Below, piece by piece: positions 47,180 through 64,000 of a stretch of DNA of 64,000 nucleotides (position 1 is its first letter; each line of letters begins with the position of its first letter). A model generated the notes under the pieces. The model did not search any database. It was given only the letters and a program-made list of their open reading frames with translations, and was not told the DNA's origin. The translations under genes and the position numbers were made by a program. Source of the DNA: Channallabes apus (taxonomy: Eukaryota > Chordata > Actinopteri > Siluriformes > Clariidae); assembly GCA_030522415.1 (NCBI GenBank), contig CM060125.1, positions 26,693,667 through 26,757,666 on the forward strand. Reading direction: 5' to 3'.

Positions 47180-48354
47180 ATAATCATGTGTTTTATTAGT
47201 AATCACAATTCTTCATTCTGATTGTGTGGGAAGGCATGATACATTTTCTTTTTGAGTTCATTCTAATACTTAAATACTCTAAACTACATTAGGTCTGATA
47301 TTACTGGTACATAATTAGCTGAAGGATGTTACTGTGCTTCATGGTGAACCACCACTTGTTGTCTAATTTAAGCCCTGTGAGTCATAAGTACAGGAAATAT
47401 TACACCTAATGGAATTACATGGAATAAGTCAAATTAAATATGGGGGAAAAAAAAACACTAAGCACGAATGGACCTGAAGCTACACCTTCTTCTGAGCCCG
47501 CTTCACAGTCTTCAACTGTTATGGAGATTCAATACTTGCAGATCTTCTCACTTTATCGTCATCATCATCGTCATCATTATCACACCTTATATCAGTCCTT
47601 ATTTTCTAAAGCAAAGCAGAATCCCCCAGCCTGAGCTCTTAGGTTTCTTCCAACTTTCTTCAGACTCTTCATATCACTTCCTTGAGGGTGTAGCATGCAA
47701 TCGCAAATTAAACCATTTTCAGCCTCAGTAAACCCTACTGCAGATGGTAATCATGTAGGCTGTATTCATGTGCTCTATGCAGGCCATAAGGGAAGGCTAA
47801 GGTGTTGACTGTCTGAGCCTGATGCACTAATGTGTTTGTGAATGTTTTAGATGTAATTAGGTTGCATTCCACACAAAAAAAAGCCTCTTATGTATGAAAC
47901 TGGAATACAAGCCAAAGTGTGCATGCGGGAACATGCAAAATGTTCTTCTCTTGTTCATACATATGAATTTGGTGAAGGATCACACAAGGGTTTGGATAAA
48001 AAAAAAAAAAAGTGGCGGAATGGCAGAGTAGAGCTGATAAGTTATTTTCTCATTGTTTCTTTTTTGAGGATTGATTCCAATTTGAAATTCCAGTTTGAGT
48101 TGCTTCATCGCATAGATCTGGCAACCTTGTTTCCCAAATAAGAGCTAGTATATTTCACACTAGGCATAACCCTAGTAAAAAGTTAAATAGTTGAACTTTT
48201 TTGCATCCTACTTGTGTGTTTTTTTTATTTATTTATCTTTCTGAAATTTTTTTCTAGTTTGGATTGTGTACTCAGGTGCTGGACTGCCCCGAGATAATGC
48301 AATTAATAAAAAAAAAAAAAATATATATATATATTCTTATTAAAAAATCAACAA
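47180..48354. other. intergenic, nothing recognised
   Basis: No exon or repeat family seen apart from short homopolymers and a TA run near 48319-48333. The segment 47740-47870 is complex, unique-looking sequence. Confidence 0.4.
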
Positions 48355-48600
48355 GGGTGGCATGGTGGTGTAGTGGTTATCACTGTCGCCCTGCACCTCC
48401 AGGGTCCGGGTTTGATGGAGATGGGTTGATGGATTCTCACCGTGTTTGGTGGGTTTCCTCTGGGTACTCCGGTTTTCTTCCACAGTCCAAAGACATGCAC
48501 ATTAGGCTAATTGACATTCCCAAATTGACGAAGTGTGTGAATGAGTGTGTACAGTATGTGTGTGTGCCCCGCAATGGATTGGCACCTTGTCCATTTATTT
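48355..48600 (+). repeat. tRNA-derived SINE, family A, 3'-truncated
   Basis: GGTGGCATGGTGGTGTAGTGG gives the head, followed by CAGGGTCCGGGTTTGATGG, CTCTGGGTACTCCGG and AATGGATTGGCACCTTGTCC, where the match stops. Confidence 0.85.
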
Positions 48601-49821
48601 CTCTAAATAATCTCCTGCTACAATAATGTACGTACCCTAGAATTTCACTACTATACAATAACTTTCAGGACTATATGAGGGATGTGGCAATATCTCTGAG
48701 TTCCTGTAATGCACAAGTGGCATCTGTGAATAATTGTATGTGCAGTTCCCACAAACGGATGCATTTCTTCTGCAAAGTGGTGACAAATTATCTGTCGACT
48801 TTCAAGACTCAGGAGTTCTGCTCACTGAATATTCACAGGAATGACTGCAGTGACCTCAGAGCCAGGATCGGACATACGCCCTTCTTTTAAGTGTTTGCAC
48901 CATTCAAATGTTTTACTGCTGCAAAAAAGTCTCATCACCGTACTGCACTTGAAGTCTTCTGTACATGTAAAATCAATGAATACTAGAAATTTCATCACAA
49001 TTTCCGGTTTTATCTGAATGTCCCTTGTCAAAATCTAATTAATGCATATATATGTTTCATAAATGTACCCCTATGTTTATATATATTAAGTTAAAAGTAC
49101 AATACACAAGTCAGTTTTAGGAGAATTCCCCCAAAAAATTACAAATTTAAAGAACCCATAAATTTTAGTGTGTAATATAACATTGCTGTCCACCTCTGAG
49201 AACGAATGAGAGGTCCGTTCTGTCCCCTTCCCATGTCCGTCAGAAACCTGGCCTGCAGGGGAACTGAGTGGGTGTGGAAAGGGGCTTGCACAACCTCTCC
49301 CGCCCCTCAATCAAATAATGATCCATGACCCCCATAGTAACTATCTCAAGCTCTGTCCGTGTGTTTGTCCTTATTTCCCAACAAAATTGCAGGGAACACA
49401 ATCTATTCTCGTTGGACTTAATGTTTTTTGTTTTTTTTTTCGTCCTTCATGAGAGAAATAGTCATTGTGTATTGATTCTCATGCAACTGCATGGGAACCG
49501 CATCTCTTGTATTCCGTCCTACGGGCAAGCGTAGTACATGATGCGCAACATGCTCAGATCTAAACAACATGCTGGACTTTGCTTAAAATGATACAGTAAA
49601 GTCTGTACGTACAGTAGTGTGTATGGAGTCACTCATAATGCGTACGTAGTGTGTATGGAGTCACTCATAAGTTAATGGCTTTACAGAGTATTTCTTTGGT
49701 TTGGGTGTCTTTTTTATTTTTGTATTACCTGCATACCTGATTAAAAATCACACAGTGTATTTCTCTGCAAAAGCGCAAACACTATATATTTACAATACTA
49801 ACACCACATGCATAATATTGT
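48601..49821. other. intergenic, nothing recognised
   Basis: No gene or repeat recognised. A short direct repeat, GTGTGTATGGAGTCACTCAT, occurs twice at about 49617-49670. Confidence 0.45.
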
Positions 49822-50206
49822 TCATTCATTCATTCATTTTCTATACCGCTTAATCCTGTGTTCAGGGTCGCGGGGGACCTGGAGCCTATCCCAGGAGACT
49901 TCGGGCACTAGGCGGGGTACACCCTGGACAGGGTACCAATCCATCGCAGGGCACACACACATACATACACACACTCACACACCCAATCACACACTACGGG
50001 CAATTTAGGAACGCCAATTAGCCTAACCTGCATATCTTTGGACTGTAGGAGGAAACCGGAGTACCCGGAGGAAACCCACCAAGCACGGGGAGAACATGCA
50101 AACTCCATGCACACAGAGACGGGAATCGAGCCTGGCCGGGGAATCGAACCCAGACCCTGGAGGTGCAAGGCGACAGTGCTAACCACTACACCACCGCGCC
50201 GCCGCA
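49822..50206 (-). repeat. tRNA-derived SINE, family A, full length
   Basis: The most complete copy. On the minus strand the head GCGGTGGTGTAGTGGTTAGC and box B GGTTCGATTCCC are clear, then GTGCATGGAGTTTGCATG, CCTCCGGGTACTCCGG and GATGGATTGGTACCCTGTCC. The tail has CGCGACCCTGAACACAGG and ends in an AATGAATGAATG repeat (plus 49826-49838), a typical SINE 3' end. Confidence 0.9.
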
Positions 50207-50690
50207 TAATATTGTGTTGATTTCAATTATTCCACCAAAACAGCCATAACCCATGGAAACATTGACTCTACAGTATGAGACCTCTGATTTGCAGCGGATC
50301 CTTTGAACAGATCCTGTACATTGTGACGTGAGGCCTCTATGGATCAGACTAGTTTGTCCAGCACATCCCACAGATGATCGAATTAATTGAGATCTAAGGA
50401 ATTTGGAGGGCAGGTCAGCACCTTGAACGCTTTGTCATGACCATTGCTGAACAATTTTTTCTGTTATCCTGTTGAAAGACGCCAGCGTCATTAGGGAACA
50501 CTGTCGTCGTGGAGAGGTGTACTTGGTCAATGTTAATAGGAATATTAACAGGAAGAAGTTTCCCGGCAGAAATATCCTCAAATTTTTATCACTGCCTGTT
50601 TTTCTTCTCCCATGGTGCATCCTATGCCATCTCTTCCTCAGATAAGCAAATATTTGCTCATGACCAAATGCTGCAAGTGTTTTATTTCTT
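50206..50690 (-). mobile_element. Tc1/mariner transposase fragment (C-terminal part)
   Basis: The plus strand shows antisense Tc1-like phrases: TTGTCCAGCACATCCCACAG, GAGATCTAAGGAATTTGGAG, TTGAACGCTTTGTCATGACC, GTGTACTTGGTC and CCCATGGTGCATCCTATGCC. They correspond to the catalytic C-terminal half of a fish Tc1-like transposase. The frame is broken throughout. It abuts the SINE to its left. Confidence 0.65.
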
Positions 50691-51749
50691 GCATACATAC
50701 ATGTTAGTCATAATAAGACAGAAAAACGCTGTGTTGAAGAGTATGAATGTGCTACAGTATGAATTAACCTTTTGGTTTTTAAAAAAAAAAAGTTTTGAGT
50801 CATTTTAATTTTGGGAAACACTCATATTCAATGTGGTGGACAAAGAGCTTGCTGGAGATTCAATGGAAGTGACATCACTGGTGGCGCAAGTTCTTACCTT
50901 ACTGTTGACATTTCTGAGGACGATCAATTGAAACCACTGAAGATCTTGTCACTTGGATGGAAAAAAAAGGCTTTAATCAATCTTTTCATTAAAGCTTTGA
51001 AGTTCCGCTTGGAACAGTTGTTGGATATTGTAGATGTGTGATTTGGAGAACAGGGCCCTAATATTTGGAGAAAAGTCAGAGAGTTTGACACGGTTAAGTT
51101 TTGGTCATTAATGAAAAACAGTTCATGGCAGTGAAATTAGATTTAGTGGTAGTGCAGTCGGCACTGAAGCAGAAAGACATCTCTGTGGGAACAAGCAAGA
51201 GAAAGAGAGTGAGAGAGCGAGAGAAAGGGAGGGAGGGAGGGAGGGAGGGAGGGAGGGCAGTGCTCTCACTGGTCTCAGCGGACTTACATCTGATGAGAAA
51301 AACTACCTTATACTTATACACTCTGGTGTAATGAGACTCTTTTCTTTCTCTCTCTAGGAACATGCACTGCACTTTATTTACTTCCCTTATTTATAATCTC
51401 TCTTTATTTATGATGTTTTCTCTCTCTCTCTCTCTTGCTCTCAACTGTCCTTCCTTCCCAGAGACGTGAGAAGGGATGGCTTATCACTCTCGTAGTCCCT
51501 GTGGTCAAAACTTCACGGGAACTGTGTGGGAACCCGTGATGTTGGCCCGTGCTCCGCCTTTCCCAGAATCCTCCACTCCGGTCCGCTTAGGAAACATTCT
51601 CGGGGCCGGTTCTAACTCGCTGCGTCTTCTCACGAGCACTGGGAAGCGCGAGGCTTGATGGTTTCCGTATGGACGCAGGTACAGCAGTGACCCAGGAAGT
51701 GGTTTCAGTGTTCCATGAGAAATCAGAGAATGTTTTTAACTATCATTTG

Positions 51750-51780
<31 letters not shown>

Positions 51781-52165
51781 TTCTTTGCTTGTTTGTTTTC
51801 TTTTACTTCCTTGTTTGGGCCCAGCTGGGGTCTGAATTGGTTTTTGATTAAATATAAACCGTGAGACAAACCAACGCAGCTAAATCGGCTACTCTGTAAA
51901 TGCGATATCATCGCTGTGTGTAACTCCTGATCATGATGGCTGATTATAATTAACATAACACCTTGTATTGCACTTTGGTTTTGGGGAATCATTATTAGCT
52001 TGTAACCCAGGGTGTGTTAGTAATGATGAAAGAGTTTAATGTGTGTGTCATGCTGCGTCATCTCGTTACCTCCTTGTTGTTACAGCTCACATGGGAGAGA
52101 GATCGAGAGCTTGTGCTTCTCACAGCTCTGGATGTCATCGAAGAGAGACAATGGAACATATGAAA

Positions 52166-52199
<34 letters not shown>

Positions 52200-54090
52200 A
52201 CGTGTCTGACAGTGTAGATGACTCGTAGTGATGCCGATGATACAAACACAGCCAGATGAAACAGAGTGTATGTGTAGGATAAATGATCATGTCGATGAAT
52301 TCAAAAGTTCGCATGCAGCCTCAAACGTCTGTGTGACATGAAATGAGTAATTCTCTTGATTTCCACTAATTAAAAACTTGCTGTTTCTGGCGTTTTTCCG
52401 ACTCTGTGGGAGAGCTGCATACTGAGATTGTGTTGAAACGCAAGGAAAAAGTCACGGTGCAGAGAGAAGACAGAGTTTCTGACTCAGTGCTGTGGGTTTA
52501 TACTCATTTCTAGTTTCTTAGGGGCTCGGGGTTGATTGTGGTTTGATTTATTCCGTAATTCAAAATCCTTAAAACGCTAACTTTGAGGAAAATGCTAGTG
52601 GTATTATTAATGGTTATACATCATAACTCGTGGCATCGTGCACCAACATCAGCGTTGACTTGCATATGAAGAAGAGGGTATACGGTACCACATGCTCGCG
52701 ATATGGTGTGAATATTTCCCGAAAAAAGGAAAAAAAAAACAGTTTTTTCTACATAAAGAAAGGTGTATGAGAATGTGTGTGTTGTGAAAAAAAAAAGTGA
52801 GTGTGAAGCATTAAGGGACTAAACGTCATGCAGTAAGCAGCGTTCGTCCAACCTTTGGATGTGTGAAACGTCTTAGGTGAGTTACACAAATTCACACTTA
52901 CATCAGTTGGTAAATGTCAATTTACACACACGCACACACACACACACACACACACATATATACTTCTGAGAAGAACTGACACACTCACCCACACACCTAC
53001 ATCTGTCTTCTTTTTGCTTTAGCTGATTAAATACAGGGCTTTTGTCCTTTGCGTGGGTCTTGTGCCAAGGACAAAAAAAATAAAAATAGCGAGCTATAAA
53101 AGGAAACAGGGGAGAAAATACTGGATGTTCTTGTGCTATGTTTAAATGAAAACTATCATTATTATTATTATTATTCGTGCACCTATTATTTATTTCTTAT
53201 AGCGTTTTATTCTTGTGTGTACAGTACCCTTGTGTTGTGCGTCAAGCTCTTGCGTAAGAAATTCTTGGGTGTCTGAGGAATACAGTAGAACACGTCAGGG
53301 TGTGCCGTTCTAGGGAACCATAAAGCAGTGTCATGCATGATCAGACTGAATAGATATTGTACAGTGACAGGAATCCCCACCATATCAATGCTCACTCTCC
53401 CATCTTCTACTGTATATCGCTTACCCTGTGAGTAATGGGTAATGCGTGGGAGGTCTGGAGTCTTCCCAAGGGCACTTGGGGCATGAGGACGTGTACACCG
53501 TGGGCACATGGGCACAGATGATATAATTAGTCCATGTGCATTATAGAAACCACAAGATATTATAAAGTACGCTTTAATACAACATAAACTCCTGTCCCTA
53601 AGTCTTTAAGCGCTACCTTATTTTCCATTGGGGAAACATGTTCGTAAAGGATTTGGGAAAATTCATTTTATTTGTATATACTGTCTCTGAGCCTTCCTTC
53701 CCTCGCCGGCTCAGTTCATTTGGGATGAAAGCTTTGTCTACATATACAAGTAGTTTTCTCTTTAACCTACTGACCTCACGGATGTAAGATATTTACTCAA
53801 TTTGACCCTGTGGATGATTACTACGTGTACAACGCTCCGGCTCCTTGATATCCCAATAAACAAATCTGATAAATTAAACAAAGTTATGTTTGATTTCATC
53901 AAAACTAAAAAAAAAAAAAATCCTTTGAACAGGCTACAAAAGTAACTGTTTTATCTCCTCATACTTTATCATGCTAAATTATTTTATTGTCATCTATTGT
54001 GCCAAATGATCTGCTATAATTAAATGTTATATATTAAAAAAATGACTAAAATCCCAAATCCAAGAAAAACACAAAGCATGTTTTTTTTTT
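50691..54090. other. intergenic with microsatellites, no gene call
   Basis: Contains GGGA repeats (51225-51258), CT runs (51420-51434, 51751-51772), a GT repeat (52168-52198), a CA repeat (52923-52954) and an ATT run (53155-53175). A GC-richer patch at 51470-51690 has a 60-codon frame that I cannot support as a gene. Confidence 0.45.
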
Positions 54091-56349
54091 TTTTTTTTTT
54101 TTTATTAAAATGCATCAAAACTACATTGTTTGCACACAATGAAGGTAGACTATAGCAGAGCATGGTACAGAGTCAAAAACTACAATATACAGTGAATGGA
54201 AAAACACTATTTGTTCTTTTAGGAACAGAGACACTGGGCTCTTGGTGTTACGCTCAACACACAATTAACACAACTGGTTGTACAGCTCAGTTTGTACTGT
54301 TTTAGTCCTATTTGCATCAGCTCTTTGGGCATGCAGGTTAACAGACCAGCCATGAAAATGACAAAATGCCTTGACTTAATGAACACTTTGCTTTGTTCAA
54401 TTAACTTAGCGAAGGGATTAGATGATGGATGAATGGATAGATGGATGGGACGGATGTCCAGTTTAAAATTGCAATTATAAAGAATTATGATTGTGCTTTG
54501 TTACACCTCAAACAGTGCTGTTGTAAAGCATTATAAGGCATAGTGTAGGTCACCATTGTTTCCTGAGTTAAACTGAATGGATTGTCATTAGCAAAGATCG
54601 CAAGCCCAAATCTGAAACCATGGAACGTCCTTAACTATAATCCCAGAGAAGAAGGAAATCGATATTGAAAGAAAAAAGGATGCTGATTGCTGTCTAAAGT
54701 TTTTACTTTTTGGAACGATTGCATTCTCCTTCCTCAGTTGTAGGTACTTCTTACATGCTTGCTCACTCAATGTCACCCACGGCCTCGGGCTCAGGACGTT
54801 AATTATGTACAAACGACAAAAGAAAAAGAGACGGAGCGCCATCACAAAGGCTTCAAAGTGGCTTTGGAGCGGAGTGAACAAAGCGCGAGGCATTAGGAGA
54901 ACCAGTGGCCTAAAGAATAGCTGGCGGTCGCTGAAAGACGATCTCACGCCCACACTCCTCAGCACACACTCTCTCTTTTCGTCATCCTTCCCCCTTTAGG
55001 TAGAGAGAGCAGGTGTGGTGGAGTGTGAGCGGCTGGGAAAGGCCTCTGGCTGATGACCTATTGTGCAGGCACACACATCTACACACACACACACCTGAAA
55101 GGAAGGGAGAGACAGATTTCTGGCCACTTTAGCTCCGATGTGGAGCTTGCGCATGGTTTTGTCATCAAAATAATGAGAGGCGATCCATTTCATATGTAGT
55201 TATCATCTACCGTTTCAGTCGCCTCATTGACGCGAGGAAAGACGAATAATAAAGGCGCTTAAAGCTACGTGTGTTCTTCATTCTTTTCGAGGCTGGGATG
55301 ACATCATAAAAATGTAACACTTTGGACAACAAAAGGAAAGCGAGACACTGTGCCTTGCAGTATAATCGATTAAGAGTTATTACGATGAAATTTGACCTCT
55401 TTGGACTTGTTTTTTTTTCTTTTCATGAATAGGGTTCCTTGGCATTTTACTTTGGGAGGTTTTTTTTTTTTTTTTTTTTTTTAATAGAATGTTTTAGTGC
55501 ATTGGAGCTACATAGGAAAATACATTACATTTAAAATTGGTAACCATTTTATAATTTAGAAATAATATATTACAGTAGCATGACTTGAATGCAATCTTAT
55601 ATTAAATCATAGAAATGAAAACAACAAAAAAAACAACACAAACAAAAAACAAACAAAGTAAATGCTTTTCTTTTTTTTCGACCTGGAAACATTAAGAATA
55701 ATCACAGAACTGGCTCAAATAAATTAAAGAAACCCAAACCATATTACTCAGTTTAGACAAATAATGGCTTAAAACCATAAAAAAAAAAAAAAAAGAATGA
55801 AAGAAAACGATATAAAAAATAATTACTGTGAAAATAAAAACAAGTTGTTCAGGATTGGTGGAGACAAATGAAAACATTTTAAAAAATTCAATTATTTTGC
55901 ACGCTGAATATCAATGCTGTACCATCGAAAGCTGATTGTAGCAATAAATAAAAGTTAGATCAATCACTTCAGCCCAATACAGAGTGTCCTCGGGACACCA
56001 GACCTGACCAAATATCAAAGTTCATTCTTTAAATTTCCTGAAGAGTCATTTTCTTTTTTCTGATTTTTTTTGTTTTTGCTTGGCCATTGAACTCCTGCTA
56101 TCATTATCCAGCTGCTCTTGTTACATAATAAAACTAAACGTCAGTCTTTCAGAGTCTGTGCTTTGTTTATTTTTTTCTTCTTGCTCTGCTCAGTTCAGTC
56201 TTAAAGCACACAAAGCCTCGTGAAATACACTGTACACTGTCTGAACGACTGAACAACACTGTCTCTGAGAAAAATAAAACGTGACTCAAAATGAAGGGCG
56301 TCAGACTCGACTGAAACATGCAACTCTTCTGTCGTCGTTCTCGATTTGC
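54091..56349 (-). other. runx3: runx3 3' UTR and downstream flank
   Basis: Sequence past the runx3 stop codon. Long RUNX 3' UTRs are common in vertebrates, but the end cannot be fixed. AATAAA in gene orientation occurs near 56165 and near 54101, the latter followed by an A-run of about 24. T-runs on the plus strand lie at 55461-55482 and 54081-54103. No other gene is recognised. Confidence 0.4.
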
Positions 56350-61119
<4,770 letters not shown>

Positions 61120-61157
61120 CTGAAAGACAACCACAAATCAAAATGTAATGTTGTCTC

Positions 61158-61710
61158 TGCATCCATCCATCCATCCATCCATCCATCCATCTTTTCATCT
61201 AACTGCCTATATGGGTGTTTGTCTAACTATCTATCTATCTTTTCATAAAACCTCCATCCACTCACACATCCATCCATCCATCCATCCATCCATCCATCAT
61301 CATATTCCCATTTGTGTCTCTATATTAAACCTTCATCCATCCATCTATCCATCACTTCATTCCTCCACCAAGTATCCATTTGTCTATCTACCCATCCATC
61401 CACTAGCCCAGCCTTTGTCCATCTTACTGTACATCCATTTTTCCATTAATTCATTCATTCATCGTTTTTATGTCAATAAACCATCCATCCATACATCCAT
61501 CCATTGATCGATCCATCTAGTCAGGAGTGCCAAACCATACAGTAGCTTGTCTGACCATTCATTTATCTGATTATCATCTATCTATTTCTCCATCATTTAT
61601 CACCCATCCATACAACACTTTTGCCTCAAATATTTATCCATCTAATAATCATTTCATCCCACCATTCACTCATCCATCCATCCATCCATCCATCCATCCA
61701 TCTGTATCAA
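61158..61710. repeat. (ATCC)n-rich region in runx3 intron
   Basis: Several ATCC blocks (61160-61192, 61267-61300, 61671-61702) with degenerate ATCT/ATTC sequence between. The Ile-His-Pro-Ser frames are not genes. Confidence 0.9.
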
Positions 61711-64000
61711 ATTCTTCTTTGCATATTTTCTACAAGAATTAATTGGATATGCTGTGTTATTGATTCACTTACAAGGCAGGGGTATGTGTATAAAAGAAAG
61801 CATATGTGTGTGTGAGTGTCTGGCCATGTGTGTATGAGTGTTTTTGTGTGTGTGTCTAAAAAGTGTGATTGCAACACCCCGACTTTGTTTGCACTTGCTT
61901 TACTGGCAGGCCGACGAGCTCATCACGAGACTGTGTTACTGTTCTAATCGGGTCTAGGTGGAGAAAAGCAAACATTCCTACGTCTGCTTCGTAGTGGTAT
62001 CGCATAACACACACACACACACGGAATGTGGAACATGTCTGTAGTACATCTAAGTGGTATAATACCAGGTCGTCTATTACAGCGATTGCGTATATGTGTG
62101 TGTGTGTTGTGTGTGAGAGCAATCGCATGTGTTTTGGTGTGTGTTTGTGTCGGGTGGGGTAGGGTGGGGTGGGGCGGGAGTGGATGTGTAAGCTATCTCT
62201 AAAATCTTTCTGCCTTGATGACTAAGCAGTCTGATTCTGTTGTGGAATAAAATTGAGCTACATATTTGTTTTGATGTGTGTGTGCGTGTGTACGGTATGT
62301 GGATGTTTGCTATTGTGTATATATGTGTATGTTTGGGTTGAAAATAGTTGTGTTTTGAGCATTGTCTTGCCAATAGGAGGGTATGTGATGGGTAAGAGGG
62401 GCATGCTACAATGTTGGCATGTGGTTAAGTGTTTGTGTATGGCCAGCGCGCATGCATGTGTGTGTGTTTGGTATATAGATCATTATAGTGGAGAGTAGTT
62501 TCGAGCAAATTCTGAGACATGAAATTTCCCCGACTGAAGATTGTGTCAATTTTTTTGACAAAGCCTCTTCATCTGGTACCACTTTAACTAGAAAGTTATT
62601 AGTAATCTAACTCATTCATAAACAATGAAGTATTAGGGAAAATAATATGGTTGAAATTTTGCCAGAAACTTCGTTAATACCTTTCGACCAATCAGAATCC
62701 AGATTTCTGAAAACCAATTAATCCCCTACAACAAGTAACACTAGTTTTGATACTACATGTCTGGACAGACTTTCTAGCTTCTAAATGTGTATTTTTCCCA
62801 TGTAAAAAAAAAACATTATTATAACTGATATATAAAAGCACATTTGAAATTAATCTTGACGCTTCTCATCTGTGTGCATCATGTGTTTGTTTTGATCAAG
62901 TGTAGCTTGAGCGATTTCTCCAACTGCTGTGTCTGTGTATCTGTGACCTCTAGACACCAAACCCTTGAGTCAGCGTTACTGTAGGTCGCTCTCACACACA
63001 CCTCAGTCTCATTGCTGTGGGAGAGAACAGTCCCAGGTCTGAGTCAAAGAGTTTAGAGTAATGTCTGTATGTGTGTGTGTGTGTGTGTGTGTATGTGTGT
63101 ATGTATGTATATATGGCCGTATGTCAGTCTTGCTGCATAGTGAAAGATTAAGTGGGGTGTTTGAGTGCATCTGTGTGTATGTGTGTATGTGTGTGTGTCA
63201 AGTTCACACCCGCTGGCCATGGCGCACCGAACTGCAAATTTGACATGCAAATAAAATCTTGTTTGCTCTCGGTCTGCAATGGGTTAGTTGTTACAAGCCA
63301 ACCATCACGTACCGTGCACATTGTGGCAAACCGAAAAGGCGCACACACACTCGCACACACACGTGAAGATGACAATCGAGAGAAACGGCCATGATATTCA
63401 GAAACAGCAACAGGAATGTGTGTAAACAATCACAACAAGGAACCACAAATCCCAGACCTGAGTCCAATGCAGTAATCTTTCTCCTTCTTGCCTGCCCTTT
63501 CTCTCTTTTCCTACTCTCTCTCACTCTGGTTTTCTCTCTACAATGGCAAATTCTTGTGTATAAAGGCCTTATTCAGAGCCACAGCTGCTGCTATTGCTGT
63601 ACAAAAATAAACATTTCCCTCAAATATTTTGATTGGCTGATGCACAACGTCAATATACGGGTCGTGCAGATTAGGGCTGTTATTAAAGGCTGCCGCTGGT
63701 GTGGAATTGTACACATGTAAGCATATCTGTGTGTATGTGTGTGTGTGTCTGTGTGTGTGTTTATATATACATCTATAAAGTAATGTGTCAAATATCAGTA
63801 AGCACATTCACTGAGCTCTTACCACAGCATTTCTGATGATTGTTACAGCTTTATATTAACACTTTAGAGGATACACTAGCAGATGTTAACTAGCAGAAGG
63901 AGTCTCCAGTGTCAGTGCTTTCTAACACAAAGTAACGTGTTATATTTTGTTTTGTTTTTTAGATTTGTTCACTAATTTTCTTCCTTGCTAATATTACACA
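61711..64000. other. runx3 upstream intron, no exon recognised
   Basis: Between the 72-nt exon and the window edge I find no Runt-domain exon. Interrupted GT/CA repeats occur at 62007-62020, 62090-62110, 63065-63110 and 63727-63765, and a GGGTGGGGT patch at 62151-62179. Confidence 0.5.

Noticed and set aside
51476..51658. 60-codon plus-strand ORF MAYHSRSPCGQ in a GC-richer patch
   Set aside because: No domain, no splice partner and no repeat support. It is kept only as a note within the intergenic entry.

Overview
The window is nuclear DNA of a bony fish, most likely a teleost. It holds intron-split vertebrate genes, dense CA/GT, ATCC and ATT microsatellites, several Tc1/mariner, hAT and RTE-clade (Rex3-like) elements, and tRNA-headed SINEs. 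The repeat mix would fit a catfish, but that is only an impression; nothing in the sequence fixes the species. There is no bacterial, plasmid or CRISPR content.

Three protein-coding genes are certain, all on the minus strand. (1) khdrbs1 (Sam68 RNA-binding protein) lies at 7241-10978. I resolve nine coding exons with matching splice sites and phases, giving a 390-residue protein. (2) chp1 (calcineurin B homologous protein 1) lies at 14047-22720, with seven coding exons and 194 residues. (3) The 3' end of a runx gene, best matched to runx3, lies at 56350-61119. It has the last coding exon with the terminal VWRPY, plus one phase-compatible 72-nt upstream exon; the Runt-domain exons lie beyond 64000. 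A decayed piece of a PITPNM-type gene (LNS2 domain) sits at about 1265-1543.

Layout: 1-3500 holds a SINE, the PITPNM fragment, a hAT-like fragment and a full-length dead Tc1 element. 3500-11320 is khdrbs1 with its 3' flank and a CCAAT-box promoter. 11500-12480 holds decayed transposons. 12500-23100 is chp1 with its flanks. 23700-30300 is a transposon cluster: two non-autonomous hAT elements with perfect 8-bp target duplications and two divergent RTE-clade LINEs, one of them a Rex3 with a nearly complete reverse transcriptase. 32113-34926 is a Tc1-like miniature element split by a young LTR retrotransposon with two LTRs identical by eye and a 529-codon repetitive proline-rich ORF. 35000-56000 is gene-poor, with SINEs, microsatellites, a second copy of the first hAT family, a long purine-rich tract and some unexplained single-copy sequence. 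56350-64000 is the runx3 3' region.

The most unusual object is the LTR element at 32322-34593. It encodes no reverse transcriptase, integrase or protease, yet keeps one long open frame that starts inside its own LTR and runs through two in-frame tandem-repeat arrays. Next are the runx3 72-nt exon with a CA repeat beside its 5' splice site, and a fold-back element family present in khdrbs1 intron 1 and inside a SINE at 43 kb.
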